From Massilia varians (GTDB lineage: Bacteria > Pseudomonadota > Gammaproteobacteria > Burkholderiales > Burkholderiaceae_D): a stretch of DNA of 64,000 nucleotides. Every line of letters begins with the position of its first letter. Positions within the stretch are counted from its first letter, which is position 1. Shown here piece after piece: positions 19,031 through 29,027 of this stretch. A model generated the notes under the pieces. That model searched no databases. It was not told the DNA's origin and saw nothing but the letters and a program-made list of their open reading frames with translations. The DNA is taken from the NCBI RefSeq assembly GCF_027923905.1, contig NZ_AP026966.1, positions 5,271,001-5,335,000 of the forward strand, read 5' to 3'. The position numbers were made by a program, and so were the translations under genes.

Positions 19031-20625
19031 ACGAGCACGAAGGCGGGCATGCCGACACGCCGCCAGGCGCGGGGCAGGACCCGTTCGCGCCCTTCCCGGC
19101 GGGCGGGCACCGGCCCTGGGTCCCGCCCAATCCCGAACCCGACGAGAACATCCGCCATTCGCTGTTCGGCGAGATCCTCGACTGGATGCTGGCCCCGCTG
19201 CTGCTGCTGTGGCCGATGAGCATCGCGATCACCTACCTGGTGGCCAAGTCGATCGCCAACCAGCCTTTCGACGACGCGCTGGAAGACCGCGTCACCGTGC
19301 TGTCGCAGCAGATCCGCACGGTGGCCGGCCGGCCCGAGGTGCAGTTGCCCGGCAGCGCGACCGACGTGCTGCGCGCCGACGACGTCGACAGCGTCTATTT
19401 CCAGATCAGCGGGCCGGACGGCGCCCACCTCGACGGCGACCGCGACCTGCCGCGCCCGCGCCGGACCGGCCCCGACGCCGACGAACGCAGCCCCAGCGGC
19501 ACCGTGGTGTTCCGCAACGACAGCATCCACGGCACGCCGGTGCGGGTTGCCTATTCCTGGGTCAACCTCGATCCGCTGCGCCCACGCCCGGCGGGCGCCG
19601 CCCCCAGCCTGGCCCTGGTGCAGGTCGCCGAAACCCTGGACAAGCGCGCCCACCTGGCCAACGAGATCATCAAGGGCGTGATCCTGCCCCAGTTCATCAT
19701 CCTGCCGGTGATCCTGGCGCTGGTCTGGTTCGCCCTGTCGCGCGGCCTGTCCCCGCTGGCCGAGCTGCAGGAGCGCATCCGCGCGCGCGCGCAGGACGAC
19801 CTGTCGCCGATCGACCCGCGCCAGGTGCCGGAAGAGATCTCGCCGCTGGTCGGCTCCTTCAACGACATGCTCGAGCGCCTGGGCCAGACCGTCGAGATGC
19901 AGAAGCGCTTCATCGCCGACGCCGCGCACCAGATGAAGACCCCGCTGGCCGGCATGCGCATGCAGTCCGAACTGGCGCTGCGCCAGGTCGACCCGGGCGA
20001 GATCCACCGCTCGCTCGAGCAGCTGGCCAAGAGCTCGGAATCGGCCACGCGCCTGGTCAACCAGCTGCTGGCGTTGGCGCGCGCCGAGAACCAGCCGCAC
20101 GCCGGCCTCGCTTTCGAAGACATCGACCTGGCCCAGCTGGCCCGCGCCACCGTGCAGGACTGGGTGCAGGCCTCGTTCGCGCACGGCATCGACCTCGGCT
20201 ACGAATCGCCCGGATCGCCCGACATGCCCGCGCACGAAACCCTGCACATCGCCGGCAACGCGCTGATGCTGCGCGAACTGCTGTCGAACCTGATCGACAA
20301 CGCGCTGCGCTATACCCCGCAGGGCGGCAGCGTCACGGTGCGCGTGCGGCGCGACGGCGAGCATGCCCTGCTCGAGGTCGAGGACACCGGCCCCGGCATC
20401 GCGCCGAGCGAGCGCGCCAACGTGTTCGAGCGCTTCTACCGCATCCTCGGCAGCAACGTGCAGGGCAGCGGCCTGGGGCTGGCGATCGTGCGCGAGATCG
20501 CCCAGCAGCACGGCGCCGAGATCGACATCTTCAACAATCCGCGCAGCCACTCGCCCAAGTATCCGGGCAGCCTGTTCCGCCTGACCTTCCCGCCTCCCGT
20601 CCATGAACCCATCGATGCCGACTGA
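19027..20625 (+). CDS. Sensor histidine kinase, TctE-like (2CSK_N type)
   Basis: A 532-residue inner-membrane kinase starting at GTG 19027, overlapping the regulator stop by 4 bp. A proline-rich cytoplasmic leader (1-45) is followed by TM1 (about 52-75), a periplasmic 2CSK_N-type sensor region with FDDALEDRVTVLSQQI, TM2 (about 215-240), a HAMP-like linker, the HisKA domain with His301 in FIADAAHQMKTPLAGM, and the HATPase_c domain with NLIDNALRYTP, DTGPGIAP and GSGLGLAIV. Related TctE sensors respond to carboxylates; the adjacent symporter suggests an organic-acid ligand, which is an inference. Confidence 0.9.
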   Translation: MNEHEGGHADTPPGAGQDPFAPFPAGGHRPWVPPNPEPDENIRHSLFGEILDWMLAPLLLLWPMSIAITYLVAKSIANQPFDDALEDRVTVLSQQIRTVAGRPEVQLPGSATDVLRADDVDSVYFQISGPDGAHLDGDRDLPRPRRTGPDADERSPSGTVVFRNDSIHGTPVRVAYSWVNLDPLRPRPAGAAPSLALVQVAETLDKRAHLANEIIKGVILPQFIILPVILALVWFALSRGLSPLAELQERIRARAQDDLSPIDPRQVPEEISPLVGSFNDMLERLGQTVEMQKRFIADAAHQMKTPLAGMRMQSELALRQVDPGEIHRSLEQLAKSSESATRLVNQLLALARAENQPHAGLAFEDIDLAQLARATVQDWVQASFAHGIDLGYESPGSPDMPAHETLHIAGNALMLRELLSNLIDNALRYTPQGGSVTVRVRRDGEHALLEVEDTGPGIAPSERANVFERFYRILGSNVQGSGLGLAIVREIAQQHGAEIDIFNNPRSHSPKYPGSLFRLTFPPPVHEPIDAD

Positions 20626-20920
20626 TTCCCCGACTGCGCCCAGCGATCCGCATGCGCGCCTGGCAGCCGCCCGCGCCGCGCACTGGCAGGCCACGCGCCG
20701 GCTGACCGCGGCGCTGCTGGTGGTGTGGCTGTGCACCGGCTTTTGCACCGTGTTCTTCGCGCGCGAGCTGTCGCGCTTCACCGTGTTCGGCTGGCCGCTG
20801 TCCTTCTACATGGCGGCGCAGGGCGCCTCCCTGGTCTCGCTCGCCGTGATCGTGTTCTACGCCTGGCGCATGCGCCGGCTCGACCGCCTGTATCCGGACG
20901 CCGCGCGGGAGCGCGCATGA
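20603..20920 (+). CDS. DUF4212 small subunit of a sodium/solute symporter
   Basis: A 105-residue membrane protein with two helices (about 34-53 and 65-88), containing ARAAHWQATRRLTAALLVVWLC and FGWPLSFYMAAQGASLVSLAVIVFYAWRM split across two motifs, the DUF4212 pattern. It overlaps the kinase 3' end (start 20603, or ATG 20615) and its own stop overlaps the symporter start (ATGA at 20917). In this family the small protein is always paired with a large SSS-type transporter and is thought to be its accessory subunit. Confidence 0.88.
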   Translation: MNPSMPTDSPTAPSDPHARLAAARAAHWQATRRLTAALLVVWLCTGFCTVFFARELSRFTVFGWPLSFYMAAQGASLVSLAVIVFYAWRMRRLDRLYPDAARERA

Positions 20921-22977
20921 GCGCGAAGAAGCCGCCCTATTTCCGCAAGCTGTCGCGCTACTACCTCTGGTACACCGCCTGCTTCGCCCTGTTCCTGGTC
21001 GCCCTGGCCCTGCTCGAGCAGGAAGGCATGCCGCGCCTGTGGATCGGCTACATCTTCATGTTCGCCACCATCGTCCTGTACGCCACCATCGGCGTGGTGG
21101 CGCGCACCTCGAACGTCACCGAGTACTACGTGGCCGGGCGCCGGGTGCCGGCCCTGTTCAACGGCATGGCCACGGCCGCCGACTGGATCTCGGCGGCCAG
21201 CTTCATCAGCCTGGCCGGCGGCCTGTATCTGTATGGCTTCGACGGCCTGGCCTACATCATGGGCTGGACCGGCGGCTTCGTGCTGGTGGCCCTGCTCATC
21301 GCGCCCTACCTGCGCAAGTTCGGGCAATACACCATTCCGGACTTCCTGGCGGTGCGCTATGGCGGCGGCGCGGGCGGGCGCGGCGGGCCGGTGCGGGCGC
21401 TGGCGGTGGCCGCCACCATCCTGGTGTCCTTCACCTACGTGGTGGCGCAGATCTATGCGGTCGGCCTGATCGCCTCGCGTTTCACCGGCGTCGATTTCTC
21501 GGTCGGGATCTTCCTCGGCCTCGCCTCGATCCTGGTGTGCTCGTTCCTGGGCGGCATGCGCGGCATCACCTGGACTCAGGTGGCCCAGTACATCATCCTG
21601 CTGGTGGCCTTCCTGATCCCGAGCATCTGGCTGGCCGCCAAGCATGCCGACAACCCCATCCCGCAGGTGGCCTACGGCTCGCTGCTGACCAAGCTGGCCG
21701 CGCGCGAACAGCAGCTGGAGAAGGACCCGCGCGAGGAACAGGTGCGGGCCGAGTTCCGGCGCCGCGCCGACGAGTACGCCGCGCGCCTGGCCGCCCTGCC
21801 GGGCTCGTGGGAGACCGGCAAGCTGGAAGCGCAGCGCAGCCTGGCAGCGGTACGCGCCAGCAATGCCTCGCTGGTCGAGGTGCGCCAGGCCGAGCGGGCC
21901 CTGAATACCTACCCGGGGTCGGCCGACGAGGCGCGCGTCCTGTGGCTCGAGCAGCGCGACGCCAACCTGGCGCGCGCCCGCCCGCCAGTGCCGCACACGG
22001 TGCCCTTCCCCGGCGCCACCGAAGAGGAATCGGACAAGCGCCGCAACAACTTCCTGGCCGTGGTGTTCTGCCTGATGTTCGGCACCGCCGCCCTGCCCCA
22101 CATCCTGATGCGCGCCTACACCACGCCCTCGGTGAACGAGACCCGGGTGTCGGTGTTCTGGACCCTGTTCTTCATCCTGCTGATCTACCTGACCATCCCG
22201 GCGCTGGCGGTGCTGGCCAAGTACGACATCTATACCGCACTGGTGGGCAGCGATTTCTCGGCGCTGCCCACCTGGGTCTCGTACTGGGCCAGCGTGGACA
22301 AGGTCAACCCCCTGCTCAGCATCGCCGACATCAACCGCGACGGCGTGGTGCAGCTGGCCGAGATCGCGATCGACGCCGACGTGCTGGTGCTGGCCACGCC
22401 CGAGATCGGCGGCCTGCCCTACGTGATCTCGGGCCTGGTCGCCGCCGGCGGCCTGGCCGCGGCCCTGTCCACGGCCGACGGCCTGCTGCTGGCGATCTCC
22501 AACGCGCTGTCGCACGACGTGTACTACAAGATGGTCGATCCGGGCGCCTCGACCCAGAAGCGGGTGACGATCTCCAAATTGCTGCTGCTGGCGGTGGCCT
22601 TCATCGCCGCCTACAGCGCCTCGCAGAAGCCCGCCGATATCCTGTCCCTGGTCGGCGCGGCCTTCTCGCTCGCCGGTTCCACGCTGTTTCCGGTGCTGGT
22701 GCTGGGCGTGTTCTGGAAGCGCGCCAACCACATGGGAGCGATGGCGGGCATGGTCACCGGCTTCCTGGTCTGCCTGTGGTACATGCTGCGCGCCAGCCCG
22801 ACCCTGGGCGGCAGCCTGGACCAGTCCTGGCTCGGCATCCAGCCGCTGGCGGCCGGCGTGTTCGGGGTGCCGGCCGGGCTATTGGCGACGGTGATCGGCA
22901 GCCTGCTGAGCGCGCCGCCGAGCCATGCGAGCATGGGCATGGTGGATTACATCCGGGCGCCGGAGGAGGAGCCGTAG
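20917..22977 (+). CDS. Sodium:solute symporter of the VC_2705 subfamily
   Basis: A 686-residue SSS-family transporter with about 13 membrane helices. Hallmarks are EYYVAGRRVPALFNGMATAADWISAASFISLAGG split over TM1, RKFGQYTIPDFLAVRYG, and a late LSTADGLLLAISNALSHD. Two insertions stand out. One is a charged, helix-rich cytoplasmic or periplasmic loop at about residues 250-372 (REQQLEKDPREEQVRAEFRR). The other is a perfect EF-hand-type loop DINRDGVVQLAE at 471-482. Relatives are linked to acetate or other short carboxylates; co-transcription with a TctDE-like sensor fits inducible uptake of an organic acid. Confidence 0.88.
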   Translation: MSAKKPPYFRKLSRYYLWYTACFALFLVALALLEQEGMPRLWIGYIFMFATIVLYATIGVVARTSNVTEYYVAGRRVPALFNGMATAADWISAASFISLAGGLYLYGFDGLAYIMGWTGGFVLVALLIAPYLRKFGQYTIPDFLAVRYGGGAGGRGGPVRALAVAATILVSFTYVVAQIYAVGLIASRFTGVDFSVGIFLGLASILVCSFLGGMRGITWTQVAQYIILLVAFLIPSIWLAAKHADNPIPQVAYGSLLTKLAAREQQLEKDPREEQVRAEFRRRADEYAARLAALPGSWETGKLEAQRSLAAVRASNASLVEVRQAERALNTYPGSADEARVLWLEQRDANLARARPPVPHTVPFPGATEEESDKRRNNFLAVVFCLMFGTAALPHILMRAYTTPSVNETRVSVFWTLFFILLIYLTIPALAVLAKYDIYTALVGSDFSALPTWVSYWASVDKVNPLLSIADINRDGVVQLAEIAIDADVLVLATPEIGGLPYVISGLVAAGGLAAALSTADGLLLAISNALSHDVYYKMVDPGASTQKRVTISKLLLLAVAFIAAYSASQKPADILSLVGAAFSLAGSTLFPVLVLGVFWKRANHMGAMAGMVTGFLVCLWYMLRASPTLGGSLDQSWLGIQPLAAGVFGVPAGLLATVIGSLLSAPPSHASMGMVDYIRAPEEEP

Positions 22978-23119
22978 AGCATTGCGCACTCCTGGTTGTG
23001 CGTCGGCGCGACAGCATATATGCATGGGGCATGGATCTCATCCAAAGGGTTCCGGTGAGCGGCGGCGGCTGCTATTGTTGGGTCGCCTTTTTCCGGAACG
23101 ACTCACTTCACGATTTGAC

Positions 23120-25165
23120 ATGACACCATCCCTCTTGCGTGCACTGGCCGGCGCCGCGCTGGCCGCCAGCGTCGCCTGCGCCCTGCCTGGCGCCCACGCG
23201 CAAACACAGGCGCCGGTCCCGGCCGTGGCTTCCGTGCCGCCGATCGCCAGCTTCTTTTCCGGTTCTCCGGTCAGCGACGCCAAGCTGTCGCCGAACGCGC
23301 GCTACCTGGCCGCGCGCTCCAGCACACCCGACCGGCGCGACGCGCTGGTGGTAGTGGACCTGCAGTCCAACAGCGCCAAGGTCGTCGCCTCGTACACCGA
23401 CGCCGGCATCGGCGAGTTCCAGTGGATCAGCAACGAGCGCCTGCTCTTCGACACCCGCGAGAAAGGCGTAGGCGAGGGCAACAGGCGCTATGCGCCCGGT
23501 CTGTACGCCGTCGACCACGACGGCGGGCGCTTCGTGGAACTGGCCGACCGCACCGGCTATCGCGCGACCCACGGCACGCGCAGCACGCGCAAGGTCCTGC
23601 CCTGGCACACCTATATGCTTGACAAGGAAGGCGCCCAGGATTCGGAGTACGTGTATGTCACCAGCAACAATCTCGACGCCGCGCGTGAGGTGCGCAGTGT
23701 CGACCTGCTGCGCCTGAATACCCTGACCGGGGCCACGCAAACCGTACCCCGCCCCGTCGCCAACGTGCGCAGCTGGACACTCGACCACAAGGGCGAACCG
23801 CGCCTGGCCACCTCGCAGGAGCGCGACACGACCACGCTGCATTACCGCGATCCGTCGAGCCAGGCGTGGCGCGTGCTGGCCAGCTTCCCGACCTTCGGCG
23901 ATGGCAGCAAGGAGCTGGATCCGATCGGTTTCGCGTCGGACGGCAAGCTGTTCGTGCGGGCGCGTAGCGGCGGACGCGATACGACCTCGGTCCACGTTCT
24001 CGACCCGGCCACCGGCAAGATCGACCCGCAGCCGGTGCTGGTCACCGCCGGCTACGACTTCGACGGCAGCCTGGTGGCCAACCGCGACAAGGTGCTGGGC
24101 GTGCGCTTCCGCACCGATGCCGAGTCGAACGAATGGTTCGACCCGGGCATGAAGACGATCCAGGCCTCGGTCGACAAGCTGCTGCCGTCGACCATCAACA
24201 TCGTCTCGGTCCCGGCGCAGCCCGAGTCGCCGTGGGTGCTGGTGTGGTCGTACTCGGACGTCATGCCCGGCACCTACTCGCTCTACAACACGCAGACGAA
24301 GCTGCTGAACAAGATCGCCGACGCGCGTCCGAAGATCAATCCGGGGCAGATGGGACGCCAGCAGTTCGTCCGCTACAAGGCGCGCGACGGCCTGGAGATC
24401 CCGGCCCTGCTGACGCTGCCGCCGGGCGCGAAGCGCACCGGGCTGCCGATGGTGGTGCTGGTCCATGGCGGCCCCTGGGTGCGCGGCGCCTCCTGGGGCT
24501 GGCACCCGTACTCGCAGTTCCTGGCGTCGCGCGGCTACGCCGTGCTCGAGCCGGAATTCCGCGGCAGCCTGGGGTTCGGCCTCAAGCATTTCACGTCCGG
24601 CTTCAAGCAATGGGGCCTGGCGATGCAGGACGACGTCGCGGACGGCGTGCGCTGGGCGGCGGACAAGGGCATCGTCGACATCAAGCGCGTCTGCATTGCC
24701 GGGGCCAGCTATGGCGGCTACGCCACGCTGATGGGACTGGTGAACGATCCGGACCTGTACAAATGCGGCATCAACTGGGTGGGCGTCACCGACATCAAGC
24801 TTCTGTACAACGGCGGCTGGAGCTTCGCCAACGACACTTCGGACGAGTTCAAGGCCTACGGCATGCCGGAAAGGGTTGGCGACCCGGTCCAGGACGCGGC
24901 CCAGTTCAAGGCCACCTCGCCGATCGAGCAGGCCGCCCGCATCACCCAGCCGCTGCTGCTGGCCTACGGCGGCGCCGACGAACGGGTGCCCATCAACCAC
25001 GGCACCAGGTTCCGCGACGCCGTCATGAAGACCAACAAGAACGTCGAATGGGTCGAGTATCCCGAAGAAGGTCACGGCTGGTCGCTGCCGAAGAACCAGG
25101 TCGACTTCTGGGACCGGGTCGAGCGCTTCCTCGACCGTCACATCGGCGCCGGCGCGGCGAAATAG
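23120..25165 (+). CDS. Secreted S9-family peptidase
   Basis: A 681-residue exported serine peptidase. Signal peptide 1-30 ends at PGAHAQ; a propeller-like region covers about 45-410; the C-terminal hydrolase domain starts near KARDGLEIPALLTLPPG. The triad is Ser530 in AGASYGGYATL, Asp620 in GGADERVP and His652 in EEGHGW. The oxyanion segment VLVHGGPWVRG is intact. It resembles acylaminoacyl/dipeptidyl peptidases of Oxalobacteraceae and Xanthomonadaceae. A group II intron begins 20 bp after its stop in antisense orientation and separates the gene from the original terminator. Confidence 0.92.
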   Translation: MTPSLLRALAGAALAASVACALPGAHAQTQAPVPAVASVPPIASFFSGSPVSDAKLSPNARYLAARSSTPDRRDALVVVDLQSNSAKVVASYTDAGIGEFQWISNERLLFDTREKGVGEGNRRYAPGLYAVDHDGGRFVELADRTGYRATHGTRSTRKVLPWHTYMLDKEGAQDSEYVYVTSNNLDAAREVRSVDLLRLNTLTGATQTVPRPVANVRSWTLDHKGEPRLATSQERDTTTLHYRDPSSQAWRVLASFPTFGDGSKELDPIGFASDGKLFVRARSGGRDTTSVHVLDPATGKIDPQPVLVTAGYDFDGSLVANRDKVLGVRFRTDAESNEWFDPGMKTIQASVDKLLPSTINIVSVPAQPESPWVLVWSYSDVMPGTYSLYNTQTKLLNKIADARPKINPGQMGRQQFVRYKARDGLEIPALLTLPPGAKRTGLPMVVLVHGGPWVRGASWGWHPYSQFLASRGYAVLEPEFRGSLGFGLKHFTSGFKQWGLAMQDDVADGVRWAADKGIVDIKRVCIAGASYGGYATLMGLVNDPDLYKCGINWVGVTDIKLLYNGGWSFANDTSDEFKAYGMPERVGDPVQDAAQFKATSPIEQAARITQPLLLAYGGADERVPINHGTRFRDAVMKTNKNVEWVEYPEEGHGWSLPKNQVDFWDRVERFLDRHIGAGAAK

Positions 25166-25185
25166 CAGGACACGACAACACCGCA

Positions 25186-27023
25186 ATCGGGATAGGGGCA
25201 GTCAGCATGCTGACCGACCCCTCCCACACCACCCGGCATGCGGGTCCGCACCGGGCGGTTCGAGTAGTTGAGGTTAAGTGAGGCGAGGCATGCCAAGACG
25301 GTCAAAGTAGCCAATCGTCAGGACGTTGTTCAGGGCAAGCCTGCTGTTGCGCCACCAGCTGCGGTTGTTCCCCGCAACCAGAGCAGCGACTTTCGGCGTT
25401 GCCCCCAACTTTCGCAGCTCTCGATAGATGGTAGGCCCACATCGCCACTGTTTCAGGTGAATTGCACGTAGACGGTGGCGCATCCACTTGTCCAGCTCTC
25501 GCAGGGCAGTCGGGGTTTGCGCCAGTCCGAAATATGCTTTCCATCCCAATACGTAGCTACGCAGCCCATCAATTACCTCGGCAATGCTGCGTCCACCTGA
25601 TCGACGAGTAAGTTGCCTGATCTTCTGCCGGAATGCCTCCAGCGCCTTCTTCGACACCGCGCGTTTCACCTCGCCTTCAGGGCCCATCCACAGCTCATAG
25701 CCCAGGAATTTGCGGCCAAACGCCCGGCTCACTGCACTTTTCGATTCGTTGATCTTCAGGTGCAGCTTGTCGTACCGGCGCTTGAGCAAGATCATTACCC
25801 GCTCGCCTGCCTTCTGGCTGCGCACGTACACGTTGCAGTCATCGGCATAGCGGGCAAAGCGATGCCCCTGTCGTTCCAGCATCCGATCCACCTCGTCGAG
25901 AAGCACGTTGGCCAGAAGCGGCGAGAGCGGTCCGCCTTGCGGCGTCCCTTCTCCCCGCTCGACCACCACGCCGCCATCCATGATCCCCGCGTTCAGGTAG
26001 GCGCGTACCAGCCGGATAACTCCGGCGTCGTTCACGCGTTTCCTTAGGCGGTCGATCAGGATGTCGTGGTTGACCCGATCAAAGAACTTCGACAGATCGA
26101 CGTCGACCACGGTGCGGTAGCCTTGTTGCACGTATTGCTGTGCTGCAAGCACGGCATCACGCGCACGCCGGCCGGGCCGGAACCCGTGGCTGTGTTCACT
26201 AAAGGTGGGATCGATCAGCGGTTGCAGCACCTGCAATAGTGCCTGCTGAATCAAACGGTCGGTCACGGTGGGTATTCCCAGTTCACGCTCGCTTCCGTCC
26301 GGCTTTGGAATGCCGACGCGCCGCACCGGCATGGGTCGGTACGTGCCTTCCAACAGTTGCTTCCTGATGGCAGGCCAAGCGTGCTTCAGGTGCTGTCCGG
26401 TCTGGGCAATGTCCAGACCATCGACGCCTGCGGCTCCCTTGTTCGTCTTCACGCGTTTCCACGCGCGTTGCATGTTCTCCCTCGCGAGCGCTTGCACAAG
26501 CAAGTCTCGCCCTGTGTCTTCCAGTTCCTGTCGCGGGAGTCGTGTTTCATCGCTGGTTGCATCGGACGAGGCTTCACCCCGCCTTGCCGCGACCCGCCCC
26601 GCTGATGCGGGCATCTGATGCCGTACACGATTCATCGACAAGTTGTTCGACACTCCTACTCGTTCAGCCCTTCGCTGAAAAAAAAACTCAGCTACTATGG
26701 CCTCTGCTGACTTCTCGCTCCGTGTCGCCACGTCGCCCTTTCAGGCATGAGGCGAGATCTCCCCAAGGTAAGAACGCACTCCTTCCCTGCACAACCGCCG
26801 AATTTACGCCGCCTCGCTTTGACCACAAGAGCTTCGCGGAATGTTGCCCGCTCGCCCTGCTCGGCAGCGCCTTCTATTCGGTTCTTGTCCATCGGCTCGC
26901 AGTTTCGCTCCACGCTTCCTCCCCACGCTCGGTCGCCCTTACGCAGTTGCGCTTCACTTCGCTCGCTGTGGTCAGCTTACGGCGGGACTTGCACCCGCAA
27001 GAGTGCGCCCATGCTGGGCGCAC
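25186..27023 (-). mobile_element. Group II intron (IIC-like) with intron-encoded protein
   Basis: A 1838-nt retroelement on the minus strand. The 5' end reads GTGCGCCC, matching the GUGYG rule, and starts exactly at the edge of the purM terminator stem. The 3' end is CCCCTATCCCGAT, a domain VI stem with a bulged A and the terminal AY. Domain V lies around 25225-25261 (GAACCGCCCGGTGCGG...). One maturase gene lies inside. The combination of an endonuclease-less protein and a terminator target is the hallmark of class IIC (bacterial C). All expected parts are present, so it may still be active. Confidence 0.88.
25274..26635 (-). CDS. ltrA: Group II intron reverse transcriptase/maturase
   Basis: A 453-residue intron-encoded protein with reverse transcriptase motifs in order: IPKPDGSERELGIPTVTDRLIQQ split over RT1-2, SHGFRPGRRARDA, VVDVDLSKFFDRVNHD, EGTPQGGPLSPLLANVLLDE and the catalytic RYADDCNVYV. 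The maturase (GIIM) domain follows with KFLGYELW, RRSGGRSI and LGWKAYFGLA. There is no C-terminal HNH endonuclease. It splices and mobilises its host intron. The ATG at 26635 (MNRVRHQMP) is chosen by family similarity; frames continue open to 26731 and no start has a clear ribosome-binding site. Confidence 0.92.
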   Translation of the reverse strand: MNRVRHQMPASAGRVAARRGEASSDATSDETRLPRQELEDTGRDLLVQALARENMQRAWKRVKTNKGAAGVDGLDIAQTGQHLKHAWPAIRKQLLEGTYRPMPVRRVGIPKPDGSERELGIPTVTDRLIQQALLQVLQPLIDPTFSEHSHGFRPGRRARDAVLAAQQYVQQGYRTVVDVDLSKFFDRVNHDILIDRLRKRVNDAGVIRLVRAYLNAGIMDGGVVVERGEGTPQGGPLSPLLANVLLDEVDRMLERQGHRFARYADDCNVYVRSQKAGERVMILLKRRYDKLHLKINESKSAVSRAFGRKFLGYELWMGPEGEVKRAVSKKALEAFRQKIRQLTRRSGGRSIAEVIDGLRSYVLGWKAYFGLAQTPTALRELDKWMRHRLRAIHLKQWRCGPTIYRELRKLGATPKVAALVAGNNRSWWRNSRLALNNVLTIGYFDRLGMPRLT

Positions 27024-27057
27024 AACAAAAACGGACGCCTCGGCGTCCGTTTTTGTT
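27024..27057. terminator. Bidirectional terminator of purM and the S9 peptidase, now the intron target
   Basis: A perfect 16-bp stem (27024-27039 with 27042-27057, 2-nt loop) with A5 and T5 tracts on the two sides. It ends purM, 17 bp after its stop. Before the intron arrived it would also have ended the convergent S9 peptidase gene. The intron 5' splice site abuts it directly. Confidence 0.93.
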
Positions 27058-27073
27058 CGCATCAGAAGATCGC

Positions 27074-28117
<1,044 letters not shown>

Positions 28118-28343
28118 GGTATTTGGCAGCGGAGGCGGTAAAATAGAAGGCGGCGACCCAAACCTGGTCAATCCGCTATTTTAGCAAAACAGCCTCTATC
28201 GAACTTCCGTTTCTACTTGGCTTAACAGAATAACAATATCGGCATGCCCTTTTTCCTGATCCCGGAGCCTACACAATCCACGTGCCGACTGGCGCTCCGG
28301 CTGGTGGTGCAACGATGAACTCCAGCACAGGCTTGATAACGCC

Positions 28344-29027
28344 ATGAAACAGCTGGTGCTCGATTTAGGCGCCGAACCGGCGCACAGCCTCGACACCTTC
28401 CAGGTGGGCGAGAATGCCGAACTGGCGCACCTGATGCACCAGTTCGCGCAGCGTGCTTCGCGCGAGCATTTCGCCTACCTGTGGGGCGACACCGGCGCCG
28501 GCAAGACCCACCTGCTGCAGGCGCTGGCCGCCAGCCCGGCCTCGCGCTACATCCCCTTCGATGCGCCGGAAGACCAGTTCGTGCACAGCCCGGACGTCAC
28601 CCTGTATCTGCTGGACGACACCGATCGCCTGTCGCCCCAGCGCCAGATCGACGCGTTTGCCCTGTTCAACCAGATCCGCGAGCACGGCGCCTACATGGTG
28701 AGCACCGGCCCGGTGCCGCCGGCGGTGCTGGGGGTGCGCGAAGACCTGCGTACGCGCATGGGCTGGGGCCTGGTCTACCAGATCAAGGGCCTGTCGGACG
28801 ACGAGAAGATCGCCGCGCTGACCCAGGCCGCCGAAGCGCGCGGTTTGACGCTGTCGGCCAGCGTGTTACCCTATTTGTTGTCTCACTTCAAGCGCGACAT
28901 GCGGTCGCTGGCGACGATGCTGGACGCCCTCGACCAGTATTCGCTCGAGACCCAGCGCCCCGTCACCGTCCCGCTGCTGCGTGATTTGTTGCTGCAAGAA
29001 AACCAGCAGTCGGAACCCAAAGAATGA
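28344..29027 (+). CDS. hda: DnaA regulatory inactivator Hda
   Basis: Hda, bound to the DNA polymerase sliding clamp, promotes hydrolysis of ATP on DnaA and so prevents re-initiation of replication. The 227-residue protein is DnaA-like without the DNA-binding domain: a clamp-binding start (KQLVLDLG), Walker A GDTGAGKTH near residue 49, Walker B-like LYLLDDTDRLS, and a C-terminal AAA+ lid with LPYLLSHFKRDMRSL. Its TGA overlaps the next ATG (ATGA at 29024), beginning an operon of tightly joined genes. Confidence 0.93.
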   Translation: MKQLVLDLGAEPAHSLDTFQVGENAELAHLMHQFAQRASREHFAYLWGDTGAGKTHLLQALAASPASRYIPFDAPEDQFVHSPDVTLYLLDDTDRLSPQRQIDAFALFNQIREHGAYMVSTGPVPPAVLGVREDLRTRMGWGLVYQIKGLSDDEKIAALTQAAEARGLTLSASVLPYLLSHFKRDMRSLATMLDALDQYSLETQRPVTVPLLRDLLLQENQQSEPKE

